Virus record (IMG/VR): IMGVR_UViG_3300021373_000330
Location: 1 to 23,935 of that record
Length of the DNA: 23,935 nt
Origin: a virus
Strand: one strand, 5' to 3'
Positions 1-5,579 of this stretch are shown here, one piece after another. The stretch's first letter is position 1; each line of letters starts with the position of its first letter. The translations under genes were made by a program, and so were the position numbers. A model generated the notes under the pieces. The model did not search any database. It had not been told where the DNA came from and saw only the letters and a program-made list of their open reading frames with translations.

Positions 1-1007
1 CCGTGGGTCAACTCATCAACCCTAAAGAACATGCCGTATCGTTTCATCATGTCCGTCAAGGGGGACATAACAGCCTGTCTAGCGATACCTTTCTCTATCC
101 CTATGCCTATGGGCCTGTAGTCCCTGACAACCTCAAATATCTTTCTGGCTGTCTCAGACAACTCCCAGCGCCCATGCACTATGTTCTCTACGTGCCAGTG
201 TCCGTTGTCGTTGACCTTTACAACCGCTATGGCTGTCTCGTCCAGTTTACTGTTCTTGGTACGCTGTTTGTTTACTTCCTCAAAGCCAGCTAAGTCAATG
301 GCTATGTAGTAGTCACCTTCAGTTGGAGACTCACCGAACTTAACCCAATCCTCCTTAAACATCTCAGAGCCTCTGGCCTCAAAGGACGCCATAAACTCCT
401 GTCTAAACGCATAGCTGGACATACTCTTTTTAGCTACGTTTATCTCCTCTGCGTCCAACAAAGGATTGTCATAGCTCGTAAAGTGCCACGCTTTGTACGT
501 TGGGTCATCACCTAACTCAGCGTACTGGTACAACTCGTAAAAGTGATTACGTCCCATTGGCGTACCAATGAACAACGCATTCCCTTTTTGGTCAGCCAAA
601 GCTGGCCTAAGAATCTGCTCAAATACTTCAGGCTTCATGTCTGCGTATTCGTCCATGACCAGAAACTTCAAGGACACACCACGCATAGTCTCTGGTCTGT
701 CCGCGCCTTTCAACGATATGGTCGCACCGTTGATTAGCTTTATCTGTAGATTGTTGATGTGGCTGGACACAATCACTGGATTCCCCAGTTCAAGCAGTGT
801 CTGCCACATGATGTCTCTAGCCTGTCCTTGGGTCGGTGCTACATAAAACACATTCCCCTTACTGGACTCTAAGGCATTGACAATCAACAACCATGCCGCG
901 AGTCTGGACTTGCCAGTACGTCTACCAGCGGCTACAATCTTAAACCTTGTATCGTCGCCCCACACGGACTGCTGCCACGGAAGTAACTCTATGTTTAGGT
1001 CAGTCAT
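1..1007 (-). CDS. terL: Terminase large subunit, partial (C-terminus beyond left edge)
   Basis: Motor of DNA packaging: ATP-driven translocation plus headful or site-specific cutting of concatemers at the portal. The visible 335 residues begin at an ATG at 1007, preceded by AAGGA four bases upstream. Walker A is AAGRRTGKS (about residues 26-34) and Walker B is LKFLVMDE (113-120, D119 and E120 being the metal and catalytic acids). The coupling motif is LFIGTPMGRN (about 145-154). The RNase H-like nuclease begins with AIDLAG (D238), and GIGIEKG (E305) fits the second acidic position. The last nuclease Asp is off the window. It lies 31 bp downstream of the endolysin gene in the leftward late operon and presumably is followed by the portal gene. 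The family assignment is secure; the subtype was not determined. Confidence 0.95.
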   Translation of the reverse strand, partial: MTDLNIELLPWQQSVWGDDTRFKIVAAGRRTGKSRLAAWLLIVNALESSKGNVFYVAPTQGQARDIMWQTLLELGNPVIVSSHINNLQIKLINGATISLKGADRPETMRGVSLKFLVMDEYADMKPEVFEQILRPALADQKGNALFIGTPMGRNHFYELYQYAELGDDPTYKAWHFTSYDNPLLDAEEINVAKKSMSSYAFRQEFMASFEARGSEMFKEDWVKFGESPTEGDYYIAIDLAGFEEVNKQRTKNSKLDETAIAVVKVNDNGHWHVENIVHGRWELSETARKIFEVVRDYRPIGIGIEKGIARQAVMSPLTDMMKRYGMFFRVDELTH

Positions 1008-1038
1008 AAATCCTTAAAGTTCCCATAACCCAGACACA

Positions 1039-1386
1039 TTAATATGACCACACAACAGGACTAGACTTCCTAGTGTCCACATGCACAAAGCTCTTAGCAA
1101 CACCTATCCCATTGAACCCCATAATCATAGCAGCCTTAATAATCTTATGGCGCTGTTGACCGCTGGCAGTCTTAATGTCCGCAGCTATACCTTGGGCATG
1201 TGTTCCCGGTTTAGCCTTCTTAGCTTCTATGGAATGCTTAGGTGATCTATAGCCACTGGTGATTACAAAAGGAAAACCACAGGCTTCCCTCAACTCATCC
1301 AGCATTCTAACAAAATCTTCATCTATGTTATTCTCACCAGTTTCTTGACACTTAAAGTCATCTATCTGAAAGTATTTATATATCAC
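1039..1386 (-). CDS. Endolysin-like peptidase M15 (zinc D,D-/L,D-carboxypeptidase fold), GTG start
   Basis: Probably cleaves peptide bonds in host peptidoglycan for lysis. Counting from the GTG at 1386 gives 115 residues, a full single M15 (M15_3-type) domain. Visible motifs are SGYRSPKH (44-51), THAQGIAAD with zinc ligands H63 and D70, and FVHVDTR with H102 as third ligand and D104. A longer reading to an ATG at 1515 exists, but its first 43 residues overlap the upstream gene out of frame and carry no domain. The GTG overlaps the upstream stop by a few bases and follows GAAGGAG, so I prefer it. There is no signal peptide, so a holin would be needed. The position between the two terminase genes is unusual for a lysin but seen in phages that scatter lysis genes. 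Confidence 0.85.
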   Translation of the reverse strand: MIYKYFQIDDFKCQETGENNIDEDFVRMLDELREACGFPFVITSGYRSPKHSIEAKKAKPGTHAQGIAADIKTASGQQRHKIIKAAMIMGFNGIGVAKSFVHVDTRKSSPVVWSY

Positions 1387-1771
1387 TTTCTGTGAACTCT
1401 CCTTCAATGGCTGTGGTATCGTCTTGACTTGGGTCAGAGACACTTGTGGCGACTTGCCCAACACCTGAGATAGTAATTGACACAGACTGTCTCCCACCGG
1501 CAGAATCCTTTTCAAAATAACTTAAAGGCAACATCCTGTCCATCACTAGCTTCCATGCTGCCGCTTGATTTTTATGCTCATCGTTAAGAGCAGCATTAAA
1601 AATACTATCCAGAACTTTGTTAGATTTAGGTGAAGCAAGCATTCTAGCCTTATATTCATTAATAATGCTAGCGTCACCTTTAGGTCGCCCTACTTTACCC
1701 CTGTTTCCAGAGGTTTTAGAGACTACATCAGTCTTCCTTGGCCTCCCTCTTTTTCTTTTAGGTTGATCCAT
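1376..1771 (-). CDS. terS: Probable terminase small subunit with N-terminal AT-hook-like motifs
   Basis: First gene of the leftward late operon, two genes ahead of terL, the usual place of the DNA-recognition subunit. The 131 residues start with a strongly basic segment, MDQPKRKRGRPRKTD, holding the AT-hook core RGRPRK. A second hook-like GRPKGD follows at about residue 28. Both would bind the minor groove of AT-rich DNA. A helical middle (about 36-85) is followed by a beta-rich segment around SVSITISGV and an acidic tail ending EGEFTESDI. The function is inferred from position, size and basic character; I recognise no catalytic motif. AAGG lies about 10 bases before the ATG, and a strong sigma-70 promoter lies about 30 bp upstream. 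The stop overlaps the GTG of the endolysin gene. Confidence 0.6.
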   Translation of the reverse strand: MDQPKRKRGRPRKTDVVSKTSGNRGKVGRPKGDASIINEYKARMLASPKSNKVLDSIFNAALNDEHKNQAAAWKLVMDRMLPLSYFEKDSAGGRQSVSITISGVGQVATSVSDPSQDDTTAIEGEFTESDI

Positions 1772-1806
1772 AAAGTATTTACCTTAGTTCCTAAGAATAC
1801 TTATTG

Positions 1807-1835
1807 ATTATATCATATTTTTGTGTAAAAGTCAA
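1807..1835 (-). promoter_or_regulatory. Strong sigma-70 promoter with extended -10, driving the terminase/late operon
   Basis: Read on the minus strand, TTGACT (1835-1830), a 17-bp AT-rich spacer and TATAAT (1812-1807) form a near-consensus promoter. TG sits one base before the -10, giving the extended form TGATATAAT. Predicted start of transcription is near 1800, about 30 bp before the small terminase ATG. This is seen directly in the sequence. Activity and timing (early or late) are not known. Confidence 0.85.
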
Positions 1836-1936
1836 GCATTATTTTAGATTATTTAGTTATAAGAGTGTCCTTTTAGTGTGTTTTTGCTAAATTGTAGTTT
1901 TCTTTTGTATACAAGAGGTTACTGGAGAGGATTATT

Positions 1937-1949
1937 GGTCAATTTGACC
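1937..1949. promoter_or_regulatory. Perfect 13-bp inverted repeat, candidate operator
   Basis: GGTCAA and TTGACC flank one central T. The arms are perfect and the spacing suits a dimeric regulator binding on one face of the helix. It lies upstream of the leftward promoter. No regulator gene was identified, so the function is inferred from symmetry alone. Confidence 0.3.
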
Positions 1950-2040
1950 TAATTTTGGCCTATTTTGTACGTCAGCGGGTACTATAAATTATTAGAGACT
2001 ACAATCCCCTCCCCCGTCTCCTCTAGCACACCCGCCCCCT

Positions 2041-2056
2041 CATGTCAACACTTGCA
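2041..2056 (-). repeat. Motif copy 1 (TGCAAG-TG-TTGACATG), inverted
   Basis: Reads TGCAAGTGTTGACATG on the minus strand. It matches the two plus-strand copies at 2111 and 2178. TTGACA is followed after 12 bases by TGTGCT, in register with TATGCT and TATAGT in the other copies. Candidate binding site or unusual promoter. Confidence 0.55.
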
Positions 2057-2090
2057 AACAATAGCAAACAATGCTAGGGATTCTATGGCT

Positions 2091-2141
2091 TACCATAGTT
2101 TACAATAGAATGCAAGGTTGACATTGGGATTGTGTTATGCT
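2091..2141 (+). repeat. Motif copy 2 with upstream TACCATAGTT element
   Basis: TACCATAGTT (2091-2100), then TGCAAGGTTGACAT (2111-2124), then TATGCT 12 bases after TTGACA. It is repeated 66-67 bp downstream with the same element order. Candidate regulator-binding site or non-canonical promoter pointing to the early genes. Confidence 0.55.
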
Positions 2142-2156
2142 TGGGGCGCTAGGGTC

Positions 2157-2208
2157 TACCATAGTTAACAGGAGAGTGCAAGAGTTGACATGTGAGGGGA
2201 ACTATAGT
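2157..2208 (+). repeat. Motif copy 3 with upstream TACCATAGTT element
   Basis: TACCATAGTT (2157-2166), TGCAAGAGTTGACATG (2178-2193) and TATAGT (2203-2208), again 12 bases after TTGACA. Together with copy 2 it forms a direct repeat with a 66-67-bp step upstream of the early operon. Confidence 0.55.
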
Positions 2209-2362
2209 ACCCCATAGGTCATCACAAGTAACCACAAGCACACAATCCAAACCATTACAACTACCATATAGTTATATGCATAGATCAAATAGTTATTAGA
2301 CACCAGTGCTGCACACGCTATCATGGCTTCACAAATTAATTAATGACTACATAGGTAAACAC

Positions 2363-2563
2363 ATGAAACATACAGACCATATAGAGACAACAGACAACAC
2401 TATAATGACAATGCGTAGCGAAAACGAACACGCTGCCAGAGTAGATGAAAATGCAGAAGGATATACAGCGCATTTGTTTCTGTTACAGACTGAGGTTAAA
2501 GTGTTAGGCTTTGACACAGAAGATGCAGCGCAAAAAGCAGCACTAAAACACGTTTTCGGGTAA
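2363..2563 (+). CDS. Small hypothetical early protein (66 aa)
   Basis: First gene of the rightward operon. From the ATG at 2363, preceded by a weak AGGT eight bases upstream, it encodes 66 residues. Many are acidic or polar, followed by a segment GYTAHLFLLQTEVKVLGFDTEDAAQKAALKHVFG. That segment looks like a small beta-hairpin plus helix, a layout often seen in phage proteins that alter host enzymes. I do not recognise a family. A GTG at 2306 would add 19 residues but has no ribosome-binding site. The next gene begins 17 bp downstream behind an AGGAG. Function unknown. Confidence 0.6.
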   Translation: MKHTDHIETTDNTIMTMRSENEHAARVDENAEGYTAHLFLLQTEVKVLGFDTEDAAQKAALKHVFG

Positions 2564-2580
2564 CAACAGGAGCAAACCAA

Positions 2581-2874
2581 ATGAGCACATTCACTACATT
2601 ATCTAACATTAGACAACAAATTGCAGACCAATATGGCAATGCTGGTCTAGACCGATGGGAAACAAAACTACACCACGGCAGAGAATACAACAAAGTTTCT
2701 CGCGCTATAGAGTCATACCTAGGAATAGAAACTAGCACAGAGTATGATTTTCCAGAAACGCTAGAGCAACTGAAGCAGTGGTTTAGTGACAACACAATGG
2801 GGTGGTACTTCAACGATGCAGTCAGAGAGCATGGCATACCAGTAACACTAATTGACGAAACAATAGCGGCCTAG
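2581..2874 (+). CDS. Hypothetical early protein (97 aa)
   Basis: Starts at an ATG behind CAGGAGC. The protein is soluble and mixed in charge. No cysteines, transmembrane segment or known catalytic motif are visible, and aromatic pairs such as WYFND and KQWFSD suggest a compact fold. I do not recognise the family. It sits second in the early block, where phages commonly keep host-takeover genes; that role is inference from position only. A pair of short inverted repeats overlaps its stop codon. Confidence 0.65.
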   Translation: MSTFTTLSNIRQQIADQYGNAGLDRWETKLHHGREYNKVSRAIESYLGIETSTEYDFPETLEQLKQWFSDNTMGWYFNDAVREHGIPVTLIDETIAA

Positions 2875-2893
2875 CCGCGAACCATCCTAGGCC
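2866..2893 (+). other. Two overlapping inverted repeats at a gene end, candidate RNA hairpins
   Basis: GCGGC-CTA-GCCGC (2866-2878) can form a five-pair hairpin. GGCCTAG (2868-2874) can instead pair with CTAGGCC (2887-2893). The two cannot form together. There is no T-run after them, so an intrinsic terminator is unlikely; transcript processing or stability is possible. Confidence 0.3.
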
Positions 2894-2973
2894 ACGATGT
2901 AAAACTTGCCCGTTGCGTCCTGAGTACGACGAGTATAAACTGCTCACCAGTTAACAACAGACAGGCATGAACA

Positions 2974-3111
2974 ATGGATTACTACGGACAGGACTACATA
3001 GACGAGACTCAAATGATTTTTAGCGTTGTGTTATATAGCGAGCTACCCTCTGATATTCGGATTGCTATGTCATCATTAGGCGCATTCTTACTATTAGCAT
3101 TAGAGGTATAG
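2974..3111 (+). CDS. Small hypothetical protein with hydrophobic C-terminus (45 aa)
   Basis: A short reading frame that fills most of the gap before the GP88-family gene. It starts at an ATG with AGG about ten bases upstream and encodes an acidic, tyrosine-rich N-terminus, MDYYGQDYIDETQ. A hydrophobic end follows, SSLGAFLLLALEV, long enough for a short membrane or protein contact. Its last codons, GAGGTATAG, supply the ribosome-binding site of the next gene, which supports translational coupling. No family is recognised. The main doubt is its short length. Confidence 0.45.
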   Translation: MDYYGQDYIDETQMIFSVVLYSELPSDIRIAMSSLGAFLLLALEV

Positions 3112-3115
3112 AACA

Positions 3116-3760
3116 ATGGTTAAACTATCAAACGCATCTAAAATGCCGTGCAGATCATGGTCATTACAGGCACTCGACACATGTCCCGGCAGTAAAAATG
3201 CCGATGGTTCTCTGGTCGATGCCTGTAAAGGCTGCTATGCGACCACAGGTAACTATAGATTCCCTAACGTCAAAGCGCCCAGACTGCATAACTGGGAAGA
3301 CTGGCGTCGTGATGACTGGGTTGATGACATGGTGACGGAATTAGACAACGACCGTTATTTCCGATGGTTTGACTCTGGTGACATGGCAGTATTGCCGCTA
3401 GCGCATAAGATCCTACAGGTCATGCAGCGCACACCATGGGTAAGGCATTGGCTACCTACGCGCATGCACAAATTCGACAAGTTTACCAGCGTAATCGCTG
3501 ACATGCAGGCATTGCCTAACGTAGTCGTGCGCCTATCATCCGACAGTGTGCAGGGAGGCGTTATTGCTGGCGAGACTACTAGCACCATTATACCTACGCC
3601 AGACCATGCTACGGACAGTATGACAGTGTGCGAGGCATACGAGCGTGCAGGTAAGTGTGGCACATGTCGCGCATGTTGGTCTAAGGATGTTCCTGTGGTA
3701 GCATACCCTGCACACGGCAAAACAATGGCTAAGGTTATAACATTACTGGAGGCAGCATAG
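3116..3760 (+). CDS. GP88-family phage protein (cysteine-rich, function unknown)
   Basis: Recognised as the phage GP88 family, first named from a mycobacteriophage gene product. Hallmarks are the N-terminal LSNASKMPCRSWSLQ, cysteines C12, C23, C37 and C40, the sequence FRWFDSGD (82-89) and WLPTR (112-116). A C-terminal cluster CGTCRAC (C181, C184, C187), with C172 nearby, completes eight ordered cysteines. They suggest one or two metal or iron-sulphur sites. The layout of metal-binding N-terminus and barrel-like centre recalls radical-enzyme folds, but that comparison is my inference and no function is established. Length (214) looks complete. GAGG lies nine bases before the ATG. Neighbours are tiny membrane proteins and unknowns. 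Confidence 0.75.
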   Translation: MVKLSNASKMPCRSWSLQALDTCPGSKNADGSLVDACKGCYATTGNYRFPNVKAPRLHNWEDWRRDDWVDDMVTELDNDRYFRWFDSGDMAVLPLAHKILQVMQRTPWVRHWLPTRMHKFDKFTSVIADMQALPNVVVRLSSDSVQGGVIAGETTSTIIPTPDHATDSMTVCEAYERAGKCGTCRACWSKDVPVVAYPAHGKTMAKVITLLEAA

Positions 3761-3856
3761 ATGCTAAAAGACTGGAAATATAAACTTATGGTACTTGGAC
3801 TAATGTTCTTGCTAGTGGTAGACTGGGAACATACGCTAACAATGTGGGGTTTTTAG
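3761..3856 (+). CDS. Tiny single-pass membrane protein (31 aa)
   Basis: Begins at the base after the GP88-family stop, behind a strong GGAGG eight bases upstream, which argues for translation. The product has a short basic start (MLKDWKYK), about 16 hydrophobic residues centred on LMVLGLMFLLVV, and an acidic then hydrophobic end. This is a classic small inner-membrane peptide with the N-terminus probably inside. Such phage peptides can block superinfection, inhibit membrane enzymes or assist lysis; nothing here decides between them. Confidence 0.6.
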   Translation: MLKDWKYKLMVLGLMFLLVVDWEHTLTMWGF

Positions 3857-3857
3857 T

Positions 3858-3956
3858 ATGATATGGCAAGCTATAAAAGATTTTTGCACCGCCTATGTTG
3901 TAATACTGGCAATTTGTGGTGTATCATTTTTGATTGAAACTTACTTACTGGGGTAA
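3858..3956 (+). CDS. Tiny single-pass membrane protein (32 aa)
   Basis: Starts one base after the previous tiny gene and ends three bases before the next start, so the three genes are tightly packed. MIWQAIKDFC is followed by a hydrophobic stretch AYVVILAICGVSFLI and a short TYLLG tail, giving one membrane pass with two cysteines. GGGG lies about eight bases before the ATG. It is not obviously a duplicate of its neighbour, but the two may act together. Function unknown. Confidence 0.5.
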   Translation: MIWQAIKDFCTAYVVILAICGVSFLIETYLLG

Positions 3957-3959
3957 ACT

Positions 3960-4178
3960 ATGAGTTGCGAGTATAGAGATCAATACCTAGAGAACCTGGC
4001 TGACGCTGTGTATCATATCGTTGACAATCTTAGCGACGACGCATTGCACAGGCTACTAGAGGAACATCTAATTGAGAGTGCTATAGATGACGAAAGTTTC
4101 GCATGGGAATTAATGCACACGCCGGACGTATTTATGCGACAGGCAGAAACCAAAGCTAACTATTATCACAAGGGGTAA
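3960..4178 (+). CDS. Hypothetical acidic protein (72 aa)
   Basis: Soluble, helix-rich and strongly acidic, with LSDDALHRLLEEHLIESAIDDESFAWEL in its middle (about residues 24-51) and a basic end. Its ribosome-binding site GGGG overlaps the upstream gene's end (GGGGTAAACTATGAG). The same arrangement, GGGGTAAACCATGAA, recurs at its own end for the next gene, so these genes are probably coupled. No family recognised. A role as an inhibitor or DNA mimic would be a guess from charge. Confidence 0.65.
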   Translation: MSCEYRDQYLENLADAVYHIVDNLSDDALHRLLEEHLIESAIDDESFAWELMHTPDVFMRQAETKANYYHKG

Positions 4179-4181
4179 ACC

Positions 4182-4664
4182 ATGAACATCTTTTACATAT
4201 CAACTAACCCTGTGCGTGCAGCACAGATGCAGTGTGATAAACATGTGGTTAAGATGATTCTGGAGTCAGCGCAAATGCTATGCACAGCACACCATGAATT
4301 CGGCAACCATGATGTACCGTACAAAGTAGCGCACAGGAATCACCCTAGCACTATATGGGCGCGTAGTGGTCTCAAGCAGTATATTTGGCTATACCGGCAT
4401 TTTAAGGCTCTTTCAGACGAGTATACAGAACGCTATAGGAAGGTGCATCTAACGTGGCAAAAGTGCGCACACGCTCTTTTTGAGCCTCCTATGGGCATTC
4501 CTGATATTGATTGGACAGCCCCGCCACAGTGTATGCCTGACGAGTGCAAACGCGCTAGCAGTCTGGAGGCTTACCGTGTATACTATTTCCAGTACAAACC
4601 ACAGGTTATCGACATGCGATGGCCTGAGAATCGACAACCACCAATGAGGTTATTAGCAGCATGA
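4182..4664 (+). CDS. Conserved phage protein of the CDKHVVKMILE family (possible pyrimidine-dimer glycosylase-like fold)
   Basis: The N-terminal signature, MNIFYISTNPVRAA followed by CDKHVVKMILESAQML (about residues 18-33) and AHH, is one I recognise from many marine and cyanobacterial phages. There it is usually called hypothetical and is sometimes linked to the T4 endonuclease V (pyrimidine-dimer excision) fold. A second conserved part is HPSTIWARSGLKQYIWL followed by EYTERYRKVH. The C-terminal third carries PPQCMPDECK and the aromatic EAYRVYYFQYK. Length (160) fits the family. The DNA-repair link is a distant-similarity idea, not shown by catalytic residues here. The stop overlaps the next start as ATGA. 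Confidence 0.6.
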   Translation: MNIFYISTNPVRAAQMQCDKHVVKMILESAQMLCTAHHEFGNHDVPYKVAHRNHPSTIWARSGLKQYIWLYRHFKALSDEYTERYRKVHLTWQKCAHALFEPPMGIPDIDWTAPPQCMPDECKRASSLEAYRVYYFQYKPQVIDMRWPENRQPPMRLLAA

Positions 4665-4891
4665 GCGACAAAATATCACACAACATAGACGTTACTGACG
4701 ATAGAGAACCCGATAACATGACAATGCGAGACTTACAGGAGAACGACCTTATAGAGTACCGACTAAATACCATGTCGATAGCGGAGCTATGCAACGCTGC
4801 TACAGGCTGGCTGGCGTTAACACTGGCAAACAAAAGTGACGAGGAAATTTACGACATGCACAAAGACTTTTTTGACAGGGAGTTACACTAA
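4661..4891 (+). CDS. Hypothetical acidic protein (76 aa)
   Basis: Starts in a four-base ATGA overlap with the previous gene and ends in a TAATG overlap with the next, so it is coupled on both sides. The disordered, acidic N-terminus is followed by a helical core (ENDLIEYRLNTMSIAELCN, ATGWLALTLANKSDEEIYDMHK). The LANKSDEEIYD-type ending occurs in small proteins of marine phages, but no role is known to me. It is soluble, with a single cysteine. Confidence 0.65.
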   Translation: MSDKISHNIDVTDDREPDNMTMRDLQENDLIEYRLNTMSIAELCNAATGWLALTLANKSDEEIYDMHKDFFDRELH

Positions 4892-5088
4892 TGAGATGCA
4901 GAGCGTGCAATAGCGGCCCATTGAGCGACGTTGAGTTGTCCAGAAAAGACCACAAAACAGGGGAGCATTTAGACTTGTGTAACACTTGCTACACTATATC
5001 CAACAGAGCGATAATTGCACAGGAGTACGAGTCTCTGTATCTGGATGAGGGACAGCTAGATGATCTTGAGTTTGAATTATTTAACTAG
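4891..5088 (+). CDS. Small zinc-ribbon-like protein (65 aa)
   Basis: CRAC near the N-terminus (C3, C6) and CNTC at about C30-C33 form a CX2C...CX2C set spaced as in a zinc ribbon. The C-terminal part is an acidic helix ending LDDLEFELFN. Such small ribbons in early phage genes often contact nucleic acid or host transcription or replication proteins; the partner is unknown. It is coupled to the previous gene by TAATG. It is the last gene before the promoter at 5095, so it probably closes the first early unit. Confidence 0.65.
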   Translation: MRCRACNSGPLSDVELSRKDHKTGEHLDLCNTCYTISNRAIIAQEYESLYLDEGQLDDLEFELFN

Positions 5089-5094
5089 GAGGAC

Positions 5095-5122
5095 TTGCGC
5101 TAATCTGAAAATCCTGTATAAT
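5095..5122 (+). promoter_or_regulatory. Sigma-70-like promoter for the replication operon
   Basis: TTGCGC (5095-5100), a 16-bp spacer and a perfect TATAAT (5117-5122). The -35 is weak and the -10 is consensus. Predicted start is near 5129, leaving about 80 bases of leader before the SSB gene. It fits the break between the early small genes and the replication genes. Confidence 0.65.
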
Positions 5123-5207
5123 ATACCTATGAAGCGAAGGAATAAACATAATGTATATTCTTAAAGTTTCATTATAGTAATCTACAATAACCATAGAGGA
5201 GTCTATA

Positions 5208-5579
5208 ATGGCTGTAGCAGAAATGAAGGTAGCCTTTAGTAACTTGCGTGAAACTGAGTCGTATCAGGGTCAGGATACTGGACGGTTTACCTTGACGGGT
5301 ACTCTGGACGATGCAACGGCTGAGATGCTGTCCGCTCAGGGTGTGAAAATAAAAGAGTACGAGAACATGGCACAGCGAAAGTTTGCTAGTAAGTTTCCGG
5401 TGAAGATCATTGACGCCAATGATAATCCCTTTACTGGTGACATACCTCGTGGCTCTACGGTACGCATTAGCTATAAGACAGGCCCAGCGCACCCAGTACA
5501 TGGGACGCCAACCTACCTTAACGCTGTGCGAGTGTTAGAACTTGCTGAAGATGCGTCTGGAATAGATGCAGAACTCTAA
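5208..5579 (+). CDS. Probable phage single-stranded-DNA-binding protein
   Basis: Likely coats single-stranded DNA at the fork and organises the polymerase and helicase, the job of T7 gp2.5. Support comes from its place directly before the primase-helicase, its size (123 residues) and a beta-rich OB-fold-like core (for example GRFTLTGTLDDAT, FPVKIIDAND and GSTVRISYKT). It ends in an acidic tail, LAEDASGIDAEL. Unlike T7 gp2.5 the tail ends in Leu, not Phe. I cannot point to a diagnostic motif, so the call rests on context and architecture. GAGGAG lies about ten bases before the ATG. The stop lies inside the next gene (14-bp overlap). Confidence 0.65.
   Translation: MAVAEMKVAFSNLRETESYQGQDTGRFTLTGTLDDATAEMLSAQGVKIKEYENMAQRKFASKFPVKIIDANDNPFTGDIPRGSTVRISYKTGPAHPVHGTPTYLNAVRVLELAEDASGIDAEL

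Larger units (their letters stand above)
1772..2362. promoter_or_regulatory. Divergent control region between late (leftward) and early (rightward) operons
   Basis: A 591-bp stretch with no convincing gene, between divergently read operons. It holds the leftward sigma-70 promoter (1807-1835) and a 13-bp inverted repeat GGTCAA-T-TTGACC (1937-1949). It also holds a pyrimidine-rich tract (about 2003-2040), a 10-bp-spaced direct repeat GCAAACAAT (2054-2062 and 2064-2072) and three copies of a TGCAAG/TTGACA motif. No convincing canonical rightward promoter was found. It is the natural site for early transcription control and, by analogy with other podophages, possibly for origin function. A GTG-started reading from 2306 enters its right end but lacks a ribosome-binding site. 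Confidence 0.6.

Noticed and set aside
1884-1913. Possible rightward promoter TTGCTA-18-TATACA
   Set aside because: Only four of six matches in each box and a suboptimal spacer, in an AT-rich region where such matches are frequent.
2306-2362. GTG-started 19-residue extension of the first early gene
   Set aside because: No ribosome-binding site and no protein-like pattern; the ATG at 2363 is preferred.
2886-2954. Frame reading PRCKTCPLRPEYDEYKLLTS with a CXXC
   Set aside because: It looks protein-like but has no start codon with a ribosome-binding site and follows a stop closely; at most a gene remnant.
3355-3720. 121-codon minus-strand ORF inside the GP88-family gene
   Set aside because: Opposes a recognised family gene in a uniformly rightward block and has no ribosome-binding site.
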